This document shows, one piece after another, positions 24,464 through 33,792 of a DNA stretch of 64,000 nucleotides. Position numbers and translations under genes: made by a program. The stretch is from the NCBI RefSeq assembly GCF_000016665.1, contig NC_009523.1, positions 5,703,501-5,767,500 of the forward strand. The letters run 5' to 3'. Numbering within the stretch: position 1 is the stretch's first letter; each line of letters opens with the position of its first letter. The notes beneath the pieces are model-generated. The model had not been told where the DNA came from. It saw nothing but the letters and a program-made list of their open reading frames with translations, and did no database searches. The stretch is from Roseiflexus sp. RS-1. Its GTDB lineage: Bacteria > Chloroflexota > Chloroflexia > Chloroflexales > Roseiflexaceae.

Positions 24464-25807
24464 ATGACCACCGCGCCAACGCGCAGCATTAATCTCCGCA
24501 CGAACATTCCAGGTCCGCGCTCGCGCGAACTGCTGGCGCGACGCGAAGCGGCTGTGCCGAATGGTCTTTACAAGGCGCATCAGATCGCCATCGAAAGTGC
24601 ATCGGGTGCGCTGGTGACCGATGTTGACGGTAATACATTCATCGATTTCGTCGGCGGCATTGGGGTGCTGAATGCGGGGCACTGCCCGCCGTCCGTGGTG
24701 GCTGCCATTCAGGATCAGGCAGCAAAACTGATCCATTTCTCAGCGCTCGTTGGGACGTATGAGCCGTATGTCGCGCTGTGTGAACATCTCAATGCAGTCG
24801 TGCCGATCAGCGGTCCCTGCAAGACCATTCTGTCCAACAGCGGCGCAGAAGGGGTCGAAAATGCGATCAAGATCGCCCGCGCCGCAACCGGACGCCAGGC
24901 GATCATTGCGTTCGAGGGGGCGTACCACGGGCGCACGCTGCTGACGCTCACACTCACCAGCAAGTATTCGTTCAAAAAGACGTTCGGACCGTTTGCGCCC
25001 GAAGTGTACCGCGCACCGTTCCCTGCCGCCTATCGAATGGGGCTGAGCGAAGAAGAGGCGGTCACACGGTGCTGGGACGCCTTCGAGCGCATGCTGGTGG
25101 CGCATGTCGGTCCGGAAGCAATCGCCGCCGTCATCATCGAACCGGTGCAGGGCGAAGGAGGGTTTATCCCGACGCCGCGCGCGTTCATGCGACGCCTGCG
25201 CGACTTCTGCAACCGCAATGGCAGCGTGCTGATCGCCGACGAGGTACAGTGCGGCTTTGGGCGCACCGGTACACTGTTTGCGATGGAGCAGATGCGGGTC
25301 GAGCCGGACATCCTGGTCAGCGCCAAGTCGATTGCCGCTGGAATGCCGCTGGCAGCTACAACCGGACGCGCTGCAATTATGGATAAGGCGCATATCGGCG
25401 GTATTGGCGGCACCTATGGCGGCAACCCGCTGGCGTGCGTTGCTGCGCTCGAAGTGCTGAAGATGTTCAATGATGGTGAACTGCTGCGCCGGGCGCATCG
25501 GATCGGCGCAATTGTGCATGAACGGGGGGCGATCTGGCAACGCGAGATACCGCTGGTCGGCGATGTGCGTGGCATGGGGGCGATGATGGCGATCGAACTG
25601 GTGAAAGACCGCACGACGCGCGAACCGGCTGCCGACGAGGTGCTGGAGGTGGTACGGTACTGCGCCGAACATGGCGTGCTCACCATGCGCTCCGGTCTGT
25701 ACGCCAATTGCATTCGCCTGCTGATGCCGCTGGTCATCACCGACGATCAATTGCACGAAGGGCTGGATGTGCTGGACGAAGCGCTGCGTTTTGTGGCGCT
25801 GCGCTGA
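24464..25807 (+). CDS. class III PLP aminotransferase, 4-aminobutyrate transaminase-like
   Basis: 447 aa. Transfers an omega-amino group (GABA or a similar substrate) to 2-oxoglutarate. Features: GNTFIDFVGGIGVLNAGHCPP, SGAEGVENAIKIARAATGR (cofactor phosphate), FEGAYHGRTLLTLTLTSK, the cofactor Asp in LIADEVQCGFGRTG and the Schiff-base Lys in LVSAKSIAAGMPLAA. AAAGGAG precedes the ATG at 24464. First gene of an operon with Uma2 and GNAT genes. GabT is the best guess; ornithine or lysine aminotransferase activity cannot be excluded. Confidence 0.88.
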   Translation: MTTAPTRSINLRTNIPGPRSRELLARREAAVPNGLYKAHQIAIESASGALVTDVDGNTFIDFVGGIGVLNAGHCPPSVVAAIQDQAAKLIHFSALVGTYEPYVALCEHLNAVVPISGPCKTILSNSGAEGVENAIKIARAATGRQAIIAFEGAYHGRTLLTLTLTSKYSFKKTFGPFAPEVYRAPFPAAYRMGLSEEEAVTRCWDAFERMLVAHVGPEAIAAVIIEPVQGEGGFIPTPRAFMRRLRDFCNRNGSVLIADEVQCGFGRTGTLFAMEQMRVEPDILVSAKSIAAGMPLAATTGRAAIMDKAHIGGIGGTYGGNPLACVAALEVLKMFNDGELLRRAHRIGAIVHERGAIWQREIPLVGDVRGMGAMMAIELVKDRTTREPAADEVLEVVRYCAEHGVLTMRSGLYANCIRLLMPLVITDDQLHEGLDVLDEALRFVALR

Positions 25808-25830
25808 GGTGCAGCGGAAGGAGGAAGGGC

Positions 25831-26655
25831 ATGACAGACGCAGTGATTGCGTCCCCGATCATTGAGTACCCGGAAAGCGACGGCAAACCCGTGGGTGAGA
25901 CTGATGTCCATCGCCGTGAAATCCTGCACACCATCGAAACGCTGGAGCGCCATTTTCGTGATGCGCCGGATATCTATGTCAGCGGCAACCTGATGTTCTA
26001 CTACGAAGAAGGCAACCCCGCGGCCGTCGTCTCGCCGGACGTGTTCGTGGTCAAGGGAGTGCGCAAGGGGCTGCGGCGCACCTACAAATTGTGGGAAGAA
26101 GGCGTCGCCCCCTGCGTCGTGATCGAGATGACCTCGCGCTCGACCCGCCTGGAGGACAAGGGCAACAAACGCGCCCTGTACGCGCTGCTCGGCGTACGCG
26201 AGTACTTTCTGTTCGACCCGCTGGGGGAATACCTGAAGCCGCCCCTGCAAGGGTTTACCCTGGTCGATGGCGAGTATGCGGCGCTGCCGTTCGAGAGCGA
26301 TGGCGGGATTATCAGCCGTGAGTTGGGGCTGAAACTGTACCGTGATGAGACCGTGCTTCGCCTGTTCGACCTGGCGAGCGGGCGGGAAGTCGTGCGCACC
26401 GAAGACCTGAGCGATGTGCTGCAGCAGACCCTCGCCAGAGTGCAACAGGCGGAAGAGCAGGCGCGTCTCACCGCAGAACAGGCGCGTCTCGCCGCAGAAC
26501 AGGCGCGTCTCGCCGCAGAACAGGCGCAGCGGGAAGCCGACGCCCGACGCCGTGCTGAAGAACAGGCGCAGCGGGAAGCCGACGCCCGACGCCGCGCCGA
26601 AGCGGAGATTGAACGGTTGCGCGCCGAATTGCAACGACTGCGTGGTGATGTATGA
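25831..26655 (+). CDS. Uma2 (DUF820) family protein with C-terminal coiled coil
   Basis: 274 aa. Residues about 30-190 form the PD-(D/E)xK-like Uma2 domain: NLMFYYEEGNPAAVVSPDVFVVKG (core Asp), CVVIEMTSRSTRLEDKGNKRALYALLGVREYFLFDP (E-x-T-S and K-x3-Y-x3-GV-x-EY). The last 80 residues are an Ala/Gln/Arg coiled coil from internal repeats (EQARLAAEQARLAAEQ, QREADARRRAE), visible as short tandem DNA repeats at about 26455-26600. Uma2 proteins are common in Chloroflexota and cyanobacteria; their target is unknown. GGAGGAAG precedes the ATG; the stop overlaps the next start (ATGA). Confidence 0.85.
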   Translation: MTDAVIASPIIEYPESDGKPVGETDVHRREILHTIETLERHFRDAPDIYVSGNLMFYYEEGNPAAVVSPDVFVVKGVRKGLRRTYKLWEEGVAPCVVIEMTSRSTRLEDKGNKRALYALLGVREYFLFDPLGEYLKPPLQGFTLVDGEYAALPFESDGGIISRELGLKLYRDETVLRLFDLASGREVVRTEDLSDVLQQTLARVQQAEEQARLTAEQARLAAEQARLAAEQAQREADARRRAEEQAQREADARRRAEAEIERLRAELQRLRGDV

Positions 26656-27269
26656 GTGAGATTGTGATCGTCAACACGCGCCCGGAGCATATCGATCAAC
26701 TGGTGCACCACCAGCGCATCTGCTTCCCGACGCTCGCCGATCACGAACTCATGCAGCGCGAGCACTTCGAGTCGCAGTTGCGCATCTTTCCCGAAGGTCA
26801 GCACGTCGCGCTGGACGGAGAGCGGGTTGTCGGGCAGAGCAGCACCTTTCGCATCAGCAGCGCAGTGGCATTCGCACCCCACACGTACCACTGGATCGTC
26901 GCCGGAAATTTCTTCACCAACCACGATCCGCAGGGCGAATGGCTCTATGGCGCCGATATGAGCGTGCATCCCGACTACCGGGGGCGCGGCATTTCCCGTC
27001 TGCTCTACAATGCCCGCAAAGACCTGGTGCGCCGTCTGGGGCTGCGCGGCATGGTCGGCGGCGGGATGATTCCCGGCTATGTGCGCTACCGCGACCGGAT
27101 GAGTCCGCTGGAGTATGCGCAGGCGGTCGCTGCTGGCGTCCTGACCGATCCCACTCTGACGCCGCAACTGCGCGCAGGCTTTGAGTTGCGCGGGATTCTG
27201 CTCAACTACATCGAGGCGGGTGAACTTGGCAACGACTCAACGCTGATTGTATGGGAATATCGGGAGTAG
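26652..27269 (+). CDS. GNAT-family N-acetyltransferase
   Basis: 205 aa. Acetyl-CoA binding motif A is seen as MSVHPDYRGRGISRLLYNARKDL (about residues 104-126), preceded by VVGQSSTFRIS and followed by GLRGMVGGGMIPGY. The acceptor is unknown. It overlaps the Uma2 stop by ATGA and is therefore co-translated. The C-terminal part (PTLTPQLRAGFELRGILLNYI) is conserved-looking in a subset of larger GNATs. Confidence 0.82.
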   Translation: MSEIVIVNTRPEHIDQLVHHQRICFPTLADHELMQREHFESQLRIFPEGQHVALDGERVVGQSSTFRISSAVAFAPHTYHWIVAGNFFTNHDPQGEWLYGADMSVHPDYRGRGISRLLYNARKDLVRRLGLRGMVGGGMIPGYVRYRDRMSPLEYAQAVAAGVLTDPTLTPQLRAGFELRGILLNYIEAGELGNDSTLIVWEYRE

Positions 27270-27359
27270 ACAGAGGAATTCTTCCCTGGCGCCCTGCTTC
27301 CAGATGCGGTACATTCGTCATGGGACCAACGAAGACGACAACGTGATTGGGGTTGGAAA

Positions 27360-27701
27360 ATGAAACGGGTATTTCCATTGCTTGCCAGACCACTTGCTAT
27401 TGCCCGCAGAGTGACGGGCATTCTTTTATTGATTGCTGGCATTCTTGGTTTACTGCTGCCGGTGCTGCCGGGATGGTCGCTGATCATTCCCGGCGTGGCG
27501 CTGCTTGGTCGGCGTCACCGCCTGGTGCGCCTGAGTCATCTTGCCATGCGCTACGCGCTGCGCTGGATGCGCCGCAGCCGACAGCCGCATCTGCGGTCGC
27601 TTGGATGGCGCCTGACGACAGAGTATGGACGCACCCGCCGGATCGTGTTGCCCGCCATCGTCGCAACCGAACGCGCCGTTACCCGGGCGCTGGCCTGGTG
27701 A
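27360..27701 (+). CDS. small membrane protein, PGPGW family
   Basis: 113 aa. VTGILLLIAGILGLLLPVLPGWSLIIPGVALLGRR contains two short helices joined by the LPGW-x4-PG signature of the PGPGW transmembrane family. The remainder is an Arg-rich cytoplasmic tail. Preceded by GGGGTTGG-type sequence rather than a clean ribosome site. Function of the family unknown. Confidence 0.75.
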   Translation: MKRVFPLLARPLAIARRVTGILLLIAGILGLLLPVLPGWSLIIPGVALLGRRHRLVRLSHLAMRYALRWMRRSRQPHLRSLGWRLTTEYGRTRRIVLPAIVATERAVTRALAW

Positions 27702-28124
27702 TCTGCTGCTGAGAACCAGGAACCGAGAACTGAGAACCAGGAACCGAGAACTGAGAGCCGAGAACTGAGAACCAGGAAGGGAGTAAAAGTCAGGTTGCGT
27801 GCAAGAATTCTTCCCTTCGTGGTTGCTGCGTCTCACCGTTCACCTTCTTGACTTGCCATTGAGAAAACGGCCTGGGGGTCAGGTGCCAACGGATTTCCCT
27901 TCCTGCCTGCTACATTTCACCGTTCACCTTCTCGCCATTCCTCGTGCACCGCAGAACCTGCCGCTTTTCCACTCGCACCCTTCCCGCTTCCCGCCTTATT
28001 TTCGCGTCTGACTGTATCCGGTTGTGGTATCATGATCCTGCAGGCAGCGGCAAAGCAGGGCTTCGTGTTTCTTGCACCGCATGAGCGTACAACCACGCAC
28101 GACACCACACAACAATGAGGTTCC
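27702..28124. other. non-coding gap with tandem and paired repeats
   Basis: 27709-27782 holds tandem purine-rich units of the type GAACTGAGAACCAGGAACCG. TCACCGTTCACCTTCT occurs twice (from about 27833 and 27917). An extended -10 (TGG TATCAT, 28028-28033) probably starts the hisS transcript. No gene seen. Confidence 0.6.
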
Positions 28125-29498
28125 ATGTCCAACCGGGTTCAGAACATTCGAGGCATGCGTGATCATCTGCCATCGGCGATGATCCTGCGGCAGTATATCA
28201 TCGATACGCTGACGTCCGTCTTCGAGCGGTATGGCTTCGAGCCGTTGCAAACGCCTGTCGTCGAATATGCTGAAACGCTCGATGGCAAAATCGGCGACGA
28301 TGAGAAATTGATCTATCGCTTTGAGGATCACGGTGGGCGCAAAGTGGCGTTGCGCTACGATCAGACCGTGCCGCTGGCGCGGGTTGTGGCGCAGTATCAG
28401 GGTCAACTGCTGTTCCCCTGGCGGCGCTACGCGATCGGGCAGAGTTACCGCGGCGAACGCCCCGGTCGTGGTCGCTACCGTGAGTTGTGGCAGGCGGATA
28501 TCGATATCGTCGGTTCGGCGTCGCCGCTCGCCGATGCAGAAATCCTCGCTGTATTGACCGATGCGCTGACAGCGCTTGGATTCACCGGTTTTACGACATT
28601 GATCAGCCATCGCCAGATCCTTGGCGGCATTGCGCGCGTTTCCGGTCTTGACGATGCTGCGGCGGGCGACGTTTACCGCGCCATCGATAAACTCGATAAG
28701 ATCGGCATCGATGGGGTGCGAAACGACCTGCTCCAGAGCGGCGTAAGTACTGCCGCTGCCGAACGTATCCTGGCGCTGATCGACCTGCAGGGCGATGCTG
28801 ATGAGGTGCTGAACGCCCTGGCGCAGCAATTGCAGGGAGACGAACGGGCGCTCCAGGCAATCGACAATGTGCGGGCGATTATCGGCTATGCACGCGCGAT
28901 GGGGGTTCCTGAAGAACGGATCGTCATTGCGCCGCGCCTGGCGCGCGGGTTGTCGTACTACACCGGCGCCGTCTTTGAGTCGATTGTTCAAAATCCGCCG
29001 ATGGGATCGCTGCTTGGCGGCGGGCGCTACGATGAGTTGATCGGCATGTTCGCCGGGCGCTCGATCCCGACAGTCGGGCTGGCGTTTGGCATCGAACGGT
29101 TGCACGATGTGATGGAGGAGTTGGGCATGGGACCGGCGTCGCGCACGATTGCGACGGCGTTTGTAACGCTTTTCAACCCCGATATGGCTGCGGAGAGTCT
29201 GCGCCTGGCACAGGAGTTGCGTCGGGCAGGTCTGTTGGTCGAGACAGCGCTCGATCCTTCCGAAAAACTTGGCAAACAACTTCAGTATGCTGATCGGCGC
29301 GGCATCCCGTATGCGCTGGTGATCGGTCCCGACGAACTGGCGCGCGGGGAAGTCGTTGTGAAAGATTTGCGCAGCGGCGCACAGCAGAGCGTTGTACGCA
29401 GCGCCGTCGCCAGCCAGCTGCGATCAGCGGCTGACGCCCGGCGCACTCCACGAACAGCGTATGACCAGGGAGGCACGCATGAGCGACAAACTTCTTGA
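28125..29498 (+). CDS. hisS: histidyl-tRNA synthetase
   Basis: 457 aa class II synthetase charging tRNA-His. Motif 1 region IRGMRDHLPSAMILRQYI, motif 2 FPWRRYAIGQSYRGERPGRGRYREL, the histidine-specific LARGLSYYTGAVFE and motif 3 SLLGGGRYDELIG with GLAFGIERL are all present. The anticodon-binding domain occupies the last 90 residues. A second copy elsewhere or a HisZ role is possible, but the HisA box argues for a true synthetase. Its 3' end overlaps the cyclodeaminase gene by 20 bases. Confidence 0.93.
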   Translation: MSNRVQNIRGMRDHLPSAMILRQYIIDTLTSVFERYGFEPLQTPVVEYAETLDGKIGDDEKLIYRFEDHGGRKVALRYDQTVPLARVVAQYQGQLLFPWRRYAIGQSYRGERPGRGRYRELWQADIDIVGSASPLADAEILAVLTDALTALGFTGFTTLISHRQILGGIARVSGLDDAAAGDVYRAIDKLDKIGIDGVRNDLLQSGVSTAAAERILALIDLQGDADEVLNALAQQLQGDERALQAIDNVRAIIGYARAMGVPEERIVIAPRLARGLSYYTGAVFESIVQNPPMGSLLGGGRYDELIGMFAGRSIPTVGLAFGIERLHDVMEELGMGPASRTIATAFVTLFNPDMAAESLRLAQELRRAGLLVETALDPSEKLGKQLQYADRRGIPYALVIGPDELARGEVVVKDLRSGAQQSVVRSAVASQLRSAADARRTPRTAYDQGGTHERQTS

Positions 29499-30117
29499 GA
29501 CCACTATTGGTCAGTTTCTTGATCGTCTTGCCAGCAGCGCGCCAACGCCGGGCGGCGGCAGTGTGGCGGCGCTGACCGGCGCGATGGCGGCGGGGTTGAT
29601 CACGATGGTGTGCGACCTGACGATCGGAAAGAAGCAGTACGCCGATTTCGAGGCGGAAGCCAAAACCATCCGTGAGCGCGCAGAGGCGTATCGCGCTGAA
29701 CTGCAACAACTGGCGCAGGCTGATATTGATGTGTTCAATCAACTCTCGGCAGTCTACAAACTTCCGCGCACCACCGAAGCGGACGCAGCGAGCCGCCGGG
29801 CTGCGATCCAGAGGGTGATGCGCCAGGCGACCGAGATCCCGCTGCGTACCGCGCGCGCTGCATCTGCACTGCTGCCGCTGTGCGCTCCCCTTGCCCGCTA
29901 CGGCAACCGCACGGCAGTGACGGATGTCGCTGCGGCTGCGCTCCTGATCCGTGCGGCAGTTCCGGCAGCATTGATCAATGTCGAAAGCAACCTGACGGTG
30001 ATCGAAGACCAGATCTTTGCGCGAGAAGCGCGCGCTCAGGCGGAAGATCTGCTGATTGGCCTCGAAGAAGAGGTAGAGGGGGTGTTGACGCTGACGCGAA
30101 CTCGTCTCAAAGGATAA
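29479..30117 (+). CDS. cyclodeaminase/cyclohydrolase family protein (FTCD C-terminal type)
   Basis: 212 aa helical protein equal to the cyclodeaminase half of formiminotransferase-cyclodeaminase. The start MSDKLLETTIGQFLDRLASSAPTPGGGSVAALTGAMAAGL carries the PTPGGGSVAA folate-binding signature, and a conserved Asp follows in LAQADIDVFNQL. Expected substrate is a 5-formimino- or 5,10-methenyl-tetrahydrofolate. AGGGAGG 6 bases before 29479 fixes the start inside the 3' end of hisS. Confidence 0.88.
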   Translation: MSDKLLETTIGQFLDRLASSAPTPGGGSVAALTGAMAAGLITMVCDLTIGKKQYADFEAEAKTIRERAEAYRAELQQLAQADIDVFNQLSAVYKLPRTTEADAASRRAAIQRVMRQATEIPLRTARAASALLPLCAPLARYGNRTAVTDVAAAALLIRAAVPAALINVESNLTVIEDQIFAREARAQAEDLLIGLEEEVEGVLTLTRTRLKG

Positions 30118-30190
30118 GTACGATGCCTGTCGGTCGTTCCCGGCTTTGATGCCGGTTTGCAGCAGATGGACAAAACCAAGGAGGGGGAGC

Positions 30191-31141
30191 ATGCACGACC
30201 TGATTATCGTCGGCGGTGGCGCCGCCGGCCTGGCGGCAGCGGCCTACGCCCTCGACAAACAACTCGATGTCATGGTCATCTACGAAAATTTGGGCGGAAA
30301 GATTAATCAGAAGTTCACCATCCACGCCGACACCGATTTTCTGGTGGGGCATATTCTCGTACACCTCGATACGCCCGAAACGACACCGGAAGAGATTACC
30401 CGTCTGGGTGCAGAAACGGTGGAGGCATTTGAGCGTCAGGTGACGACACAACGTGGACGCGCCCTGTTCGACCGCGTGCGTCAGGTCTCGAAGGAGGGCG
30501 ATATCTTCAAGATCGAGACGGAGCGTTCTGGAACACTGCACGCAGCGGCAGTGATTGTCGCGTCTGGCGCCGTACCAAAGCAGATCGAAGCGCCGGGACG
30601 CGAATTCATCAACCACGGCATCGGTTATACGCCGGTAACGTTCGCCCGCGCACTCGCCGGGAAGACTGCGGTTGTCATCGGATGCACCCAGCGTGCGCTG
30701 CGCGGCGCTGCTGAGCTTGCCCGGACGGTCGCCCGACTGTACCTGGTGGCACCCGCATTTCCTGCCGACGACCCGATCGTTGCCGTTCTGCGGAAACGCC
30801 CGAATGTCGAGATTCTCGAAGGGTTTACGGTCAAGGAAGTGACCGGCAATTCGTCGGTTGATACGGTGGTGGTCGAGCACGAAGAAAAGGTGCGTCGGCT
30901 CCCGGTCGATGCCGCCTTCGCCGATGTCGGGTTGACGCCGAATTCGGCGATGGTCAAGGGACTGGTCGAAACCGATGCGGATGGGTTCATTATTGTGGAC
31001 AAACGGAATGCCACATCGCTGCCTGGTTTGTTCGCCGCTGGTGATGTGACGACGGTGTACGGCGAACACACCCTGATAGCGATCGGTGAAGGGGCGCGCG
31101 CCGCGCTGGCAGCGCATGACTACCTTCTGGCGCGTGGATAG
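30191..31141 (+). CDS. FAD-dependent pyridine nucleotide-disulfide-family oxidoreductase without CxxC
   Basis: 316 aa. DLIIVGGGAAGLAAAAYALDK (residues 3-23) is the FAD dinucleotide motif; the NAD(P) site starts AVVIGCTQRALRGAAELA, and GLFAAGDVT closes the FAD site. The fold and length match thioredoxin reductase, but the CxxC redox pair is absent. It is therefore more like ferredoxin-NADP reductase or a flavin oxidoreductase of the TrxR branch. GGAGGGGG precedes 30191. Last gene of the hisS operon. Confidence 0.82.
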   Translation: MHDLIIVGGGAAGLAAAAYALDKQLDVMVIYENLGGKINQKFTIHADTDFLVGHILVHLDTPETTPEEITRLGAETVEAFERQVTTQRGRALFDRVRQVSKEGDIFKIETERSGTLHAAAVIVASGAVPKQIEAPGREFINHGIGYTPVTFARALAGKTAVVIGCTQRALRGAAELARTVARLYLVAPAFPADDPIVAVLRKRPNVEILEGFTVKEVTGNSSVDTVVVEHEEKVRRLPVDAAFADVGLTPNSAMVKGLVETDADGFIIVDKRNATSLPGLFAAGDVTTVYGEHTLIAIGEGARAALAAHDYLLARG

Positions 31142-31249
31142 CGTTGGCAGGACACTGCCTTCCAGAAGTCAGAGCGATCACGGAGGTGTATGTCCTCGAT
31201 TGAGCCAGGACGTTCCTGCCTGTTCCGGTAAAGGTGCATCTCACGAAGA

Positions 31250-31281
31250 ATCAGGGGCGCAGCACACGCTGCGCCCCTGAT
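31250..31281. terminator. bidirectional terminator between the hisS operon and nrdJ
   Basis: A perfect 14-bp stem ATCAGGGGCGCAGC/GCTGCGCCCCTGAT with loop ACAC in the convergent gap. Weak T tracts on either side, so it may serve both directions. Confidence 0.7.
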
Positions 31282-31296
31282 CGATTCTCGGGTGTT

Positions 31297-33603
31297 TTAC
31301 GCCGAAGGCGGAACCTCAACCTCGCACACGCCAGCCATGCACGCCAGTTCCTGCGCGGCGGTCGTCAGGTCTTCTTCCTCATAGCGCCAGATCTTGCTGA
31401 AATCGATCTCCGGGAACTCCGCCGCCAGCCGCTCGTACTCTTCCTTCGTGATCTCAACGTAAGGCATTTGCGCATACTGTGCATCGAACGATGGCAGGAA
31501 GGTCAGCCCGCCGATCATATCGCGGTGATCCCATACCCACTTCATCAGATCGATCACCTCGTCTGGCTTGTAGGTGACGGTGCACGACGGATTATGCTCG
31601 GTCCAGTACAGTTTATTCTGCAACCAGTATTCGCACTGCTCGATGGCTGAACGCTGGTTGCGCGTAATTGCGCCATCCGGTGATTTGACCGGGAAGTGGA
31701 TGACCCAGGTCGTGGCATCTTCGCGCGTCTGACCGTTCTCCGGGTCCATCGGCACGCCAGCGTCGCGCAACACCTTGAACAGCGGCGAGTGCGCCGAGAC
31801 GCGCACATTGCGGATGTAGTACGGCGCCCAGCGGGCATGCAGACCGGAAGAGCAGTCGAGCAGTTGCGATGAGTTGCCGCTCGGTTTCACGCATGTGATC
31901 GCCGCTGACGGGTTAATGCCCAGGCTGAGCGCAGTCTGCCGGTTGACCTCGATGGCAATCTCCTTCAGGCGCCGCTTGACCTGCGCATCCTGTGCGACAG
32001 GACTATCCATCTGCCCCGTAATATCGACGCCGAGCAGACGCTCCTCCTCGCAATTCTGCTTCCACATCGGGCGCAAGCCGGGGAAGTGGGTCGCCAGCGA
32101 CTGGATCGTGCCGATGATCGTTGCCACCTCGACTTTGTCGCGGAGCGTCTCGAAGGTGTCATCAACGCGGGCGACGGCAGCGCTCAGGTTGCAGAACTGC
32201 CACGGGCGCAACACAATTTCACCGCAGGGGTTGGTTCCGAAATCTGCCTCCTTGCGTCGCGCCGGTTTCATCAGGTTGGCGGCCTCACGGTTGAAAATAC
32301 CTGGTTCGCCGCGCTGCGACTCGATCATTTCCATAAAATGGCGAATGAACTCGCGCTGTGTCAACCCGCCGCGGGGCCAGACCGCCGAGTTATTGGCATT
32401 CCAGCGCTGGCTGTTCTCGCGCTCGAAATCACCTGCCTTCGCCAGGCGCATCTCATCGTCATCGTAGTCGAAAAGGGAGATCATCGCTGTACGCCGCACG
32501 CCGCCGCTCACTGCCGCATTGCCGACCGCGCACATGATGTCGTGGGCGTCGATCGGACGCAGGAAACTCCCCTGCCGGGCAAAAATGCGGTTGCGCACGA
32601 AATCGAGCATGGCGCGGAACGGTTCGGGACCGGAAGCACGCCCGCCTTTGGTGCGCAATGGCGCCCCTGCCGGTCGCAGGTGCGACAGGTCGAAATGCAC
32701 ATCGCCGCCCTCAAACCAGGTCTCCAGCCCGTAGCGCAGCGCATCGGCCCATCCTTCCGCCGAATCTTCGACGACAAAGGTGACCGGCGGCTTCCCTGTC
32801 TGACGTTTGATACGCGGGAAGTTCTCGACGTACCGGCTCTCGACCGAAAAGCCAACACCACATCCTGCCATCGAAATGATCAACGCCTCGACGAACGAAT
32901 CGATGCTCTCGACAGGTTGATAACTACAGTTGTAGATCGCCACCGCATTGCGACGAGCGGCAGGACCGGCCATCGCCAGCAGGCGCATCGACGGCATCGA
33001 GCGCATTTCGAGAATGTTGCGCCGGATGCGTTCGTATGTTTCGCGCGGGAGACGATCACCTGCCAGTTCGTAGAGATAATCGACCGCCCGATCAACGGTT
33101 TCGATCCAGGTTTCGCGCCGCCCTAACTCGTAATTGAAGCGCGAGTACTTGTCGAAAAACTGAAACTGCTGCAATGCAGTCGGGAAATACACCCGCGCTT
33201 CATCGAACGCACGCCGCACATGGTCGGGAACAGGACGACGCTCACGCTCCCTGGCGCGCTCGGCGCGGTACAGAATATAGCGCTTGGCAGCCTCGAACTC
33301 ACCCGCCGCCTGCAACACCATCTCGACGATGTCCTGCACGCCCTCGACGGTCGGCGGCCGGCCCTGCAACCTGGCGGCGACGATATTGACGACCCGCTGC
33401 GCCAGTTCGGGGATGGGCGTGTCGGGTATGCGCCCAAAACTGGCAAAGCAGCGCGCCATCGCATTCTCGATCCGCGAGACGTCAAACGGAACCACACGCC
33501 CATCCCGCTTGATGATCATCGTCGGAACGACAACATCCGGGTGAAGAGTGTCGGTCGATCCGTTGCTGCGTGTTCCGTTAAATTCTGTGTTCGACTGCGT
33601 CAT
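31297..33603 (-). CDS. nrdJ: adenosylcobalamin-dependent (class II) ribonucleoside-triphosphate reductase
   Basis: 768 aa. Makes deoxyribonucleotides using a B12-derived thiyl radical, with no oxygen requirement. An ATP-cone-like segment covers about residues 25-110 (IIKRDGRVVPFDVSRIENAM). The barrel contains NCSYQPV (redox Cys), NPCGEI with the radical Cys, the partner in WQFCNL, and a C-terminal CMAGVC pair (Cx4C) for re-reduction, as in the monomeric Lactobacillus-type enzyme. Start at 33603 (MTQSNTEF) follows GGAGG; a longer frame reaches 33648. Its promoter region carries a DnaA box and a palindrome. Confidence 0.93.
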   Translation of the reverse strand: MTQSNTEFNGTRSNGSTDTLHPDVVVPTMIIKRDGRVVPFDVSRIENAMARCFASFGRIPDTPIPELAQRVVNIVAARLQGRPPTVEGVQDIVEMVLQAAGEFEAAKRYILYRAERARERERRPVPDHVRRAFDEARVYFPTALQQFQFFDKYSRFNYELGRRETWIETVDRAVDYLYELAGDRLPRETYERIRRNILEMRSMPSMRLLAMAGPAARRNAVAIYNCSYQPVESIDSFVEALIISMAGCGVGFSVESRYVENFPRIKRQTGKPPVTFVVEDSAEGWADALRYGLETWFEGGDVHFDLSHLRPAGAPLRTKGGRASGPEPFRAMLDFVRNRIFARQGSFLRPIDAHDIMCAVGNAAVSGGVRRTAMISLFDYDDDEMRLAKAGDFERENSQRWNANNSAVWPRGGLTQREFIRHFMEMIESQRGEPGIFNREAANLMKPARRKEADFGTNPCGEIVLRPWQFCNLSAAVARVDDTFETLRDKVEVATIIGTIQSLATHFPGLRPMWKQNCEEERLLGVDITGQMDSPVAQDAQVKRRLKEIAIEVNRQTALSLGINPSAAITCVKPSGNSSQLLDCSSGLHARWAPYYIRNVRVSAHSPLFKVLRDAGVPMDPENGQTREDATTWVIHFPVKSPDGAITRNQRSAIEQCEYWLQNKLYWTEHNPSCTVTYKPDEVIDLMKWVWDHRDMIGGLTFLPSFDAQYAQMPYVEITKEEYERLAAEFPEIDFSKIWRYEEEDLTTAAQELACMAGVCEVEVPPSA

Positions 33604-33766
33604 CTTGCCTGACCTCCTGAGACAGATCACACCCAACGGTGCATGCATCGGGTGCGCCGATACTGTGCACCGTCTGTCGCTACGGAAAGCAATTCAGTTA
33701 TTGTAAAGCCGGGTGAAACGGTCTCTCGTTCCTAACGGGGAGCAAGAGGCAATGGTTTCACAGAAG

Positions 33767-33775
33767 TTATCCACA
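33767..33775 (+). promoter_or_regulatory. perfect DnaA box
   Basis: TTATCCACA matches the strict consensus. It sits in the nrdJ leader. DnaA control of ribonucleotide reductase genes is known in E. coli; here it is inferred from one site. Confidence 0.5.
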
Positions 33776-33792
33776 TATTGTATTGGTTAACC

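Noticed and set aside
33690-33730. AAGCCGGGTGAAACGG, similar to part of a cobalamin riboswitch, near B12-dependent nrdJ
   Set aside because: It lies on the strand opposite to nrdJ and the B12 box and the other conserved blocks are missing.
33771-33790. Possible NrdR box (ACAATATGTGG-like) upstream of nrdJ
   Set aside because: Only a single half-match to the palindromic NrdR consensus and no second box at the usual spacing.
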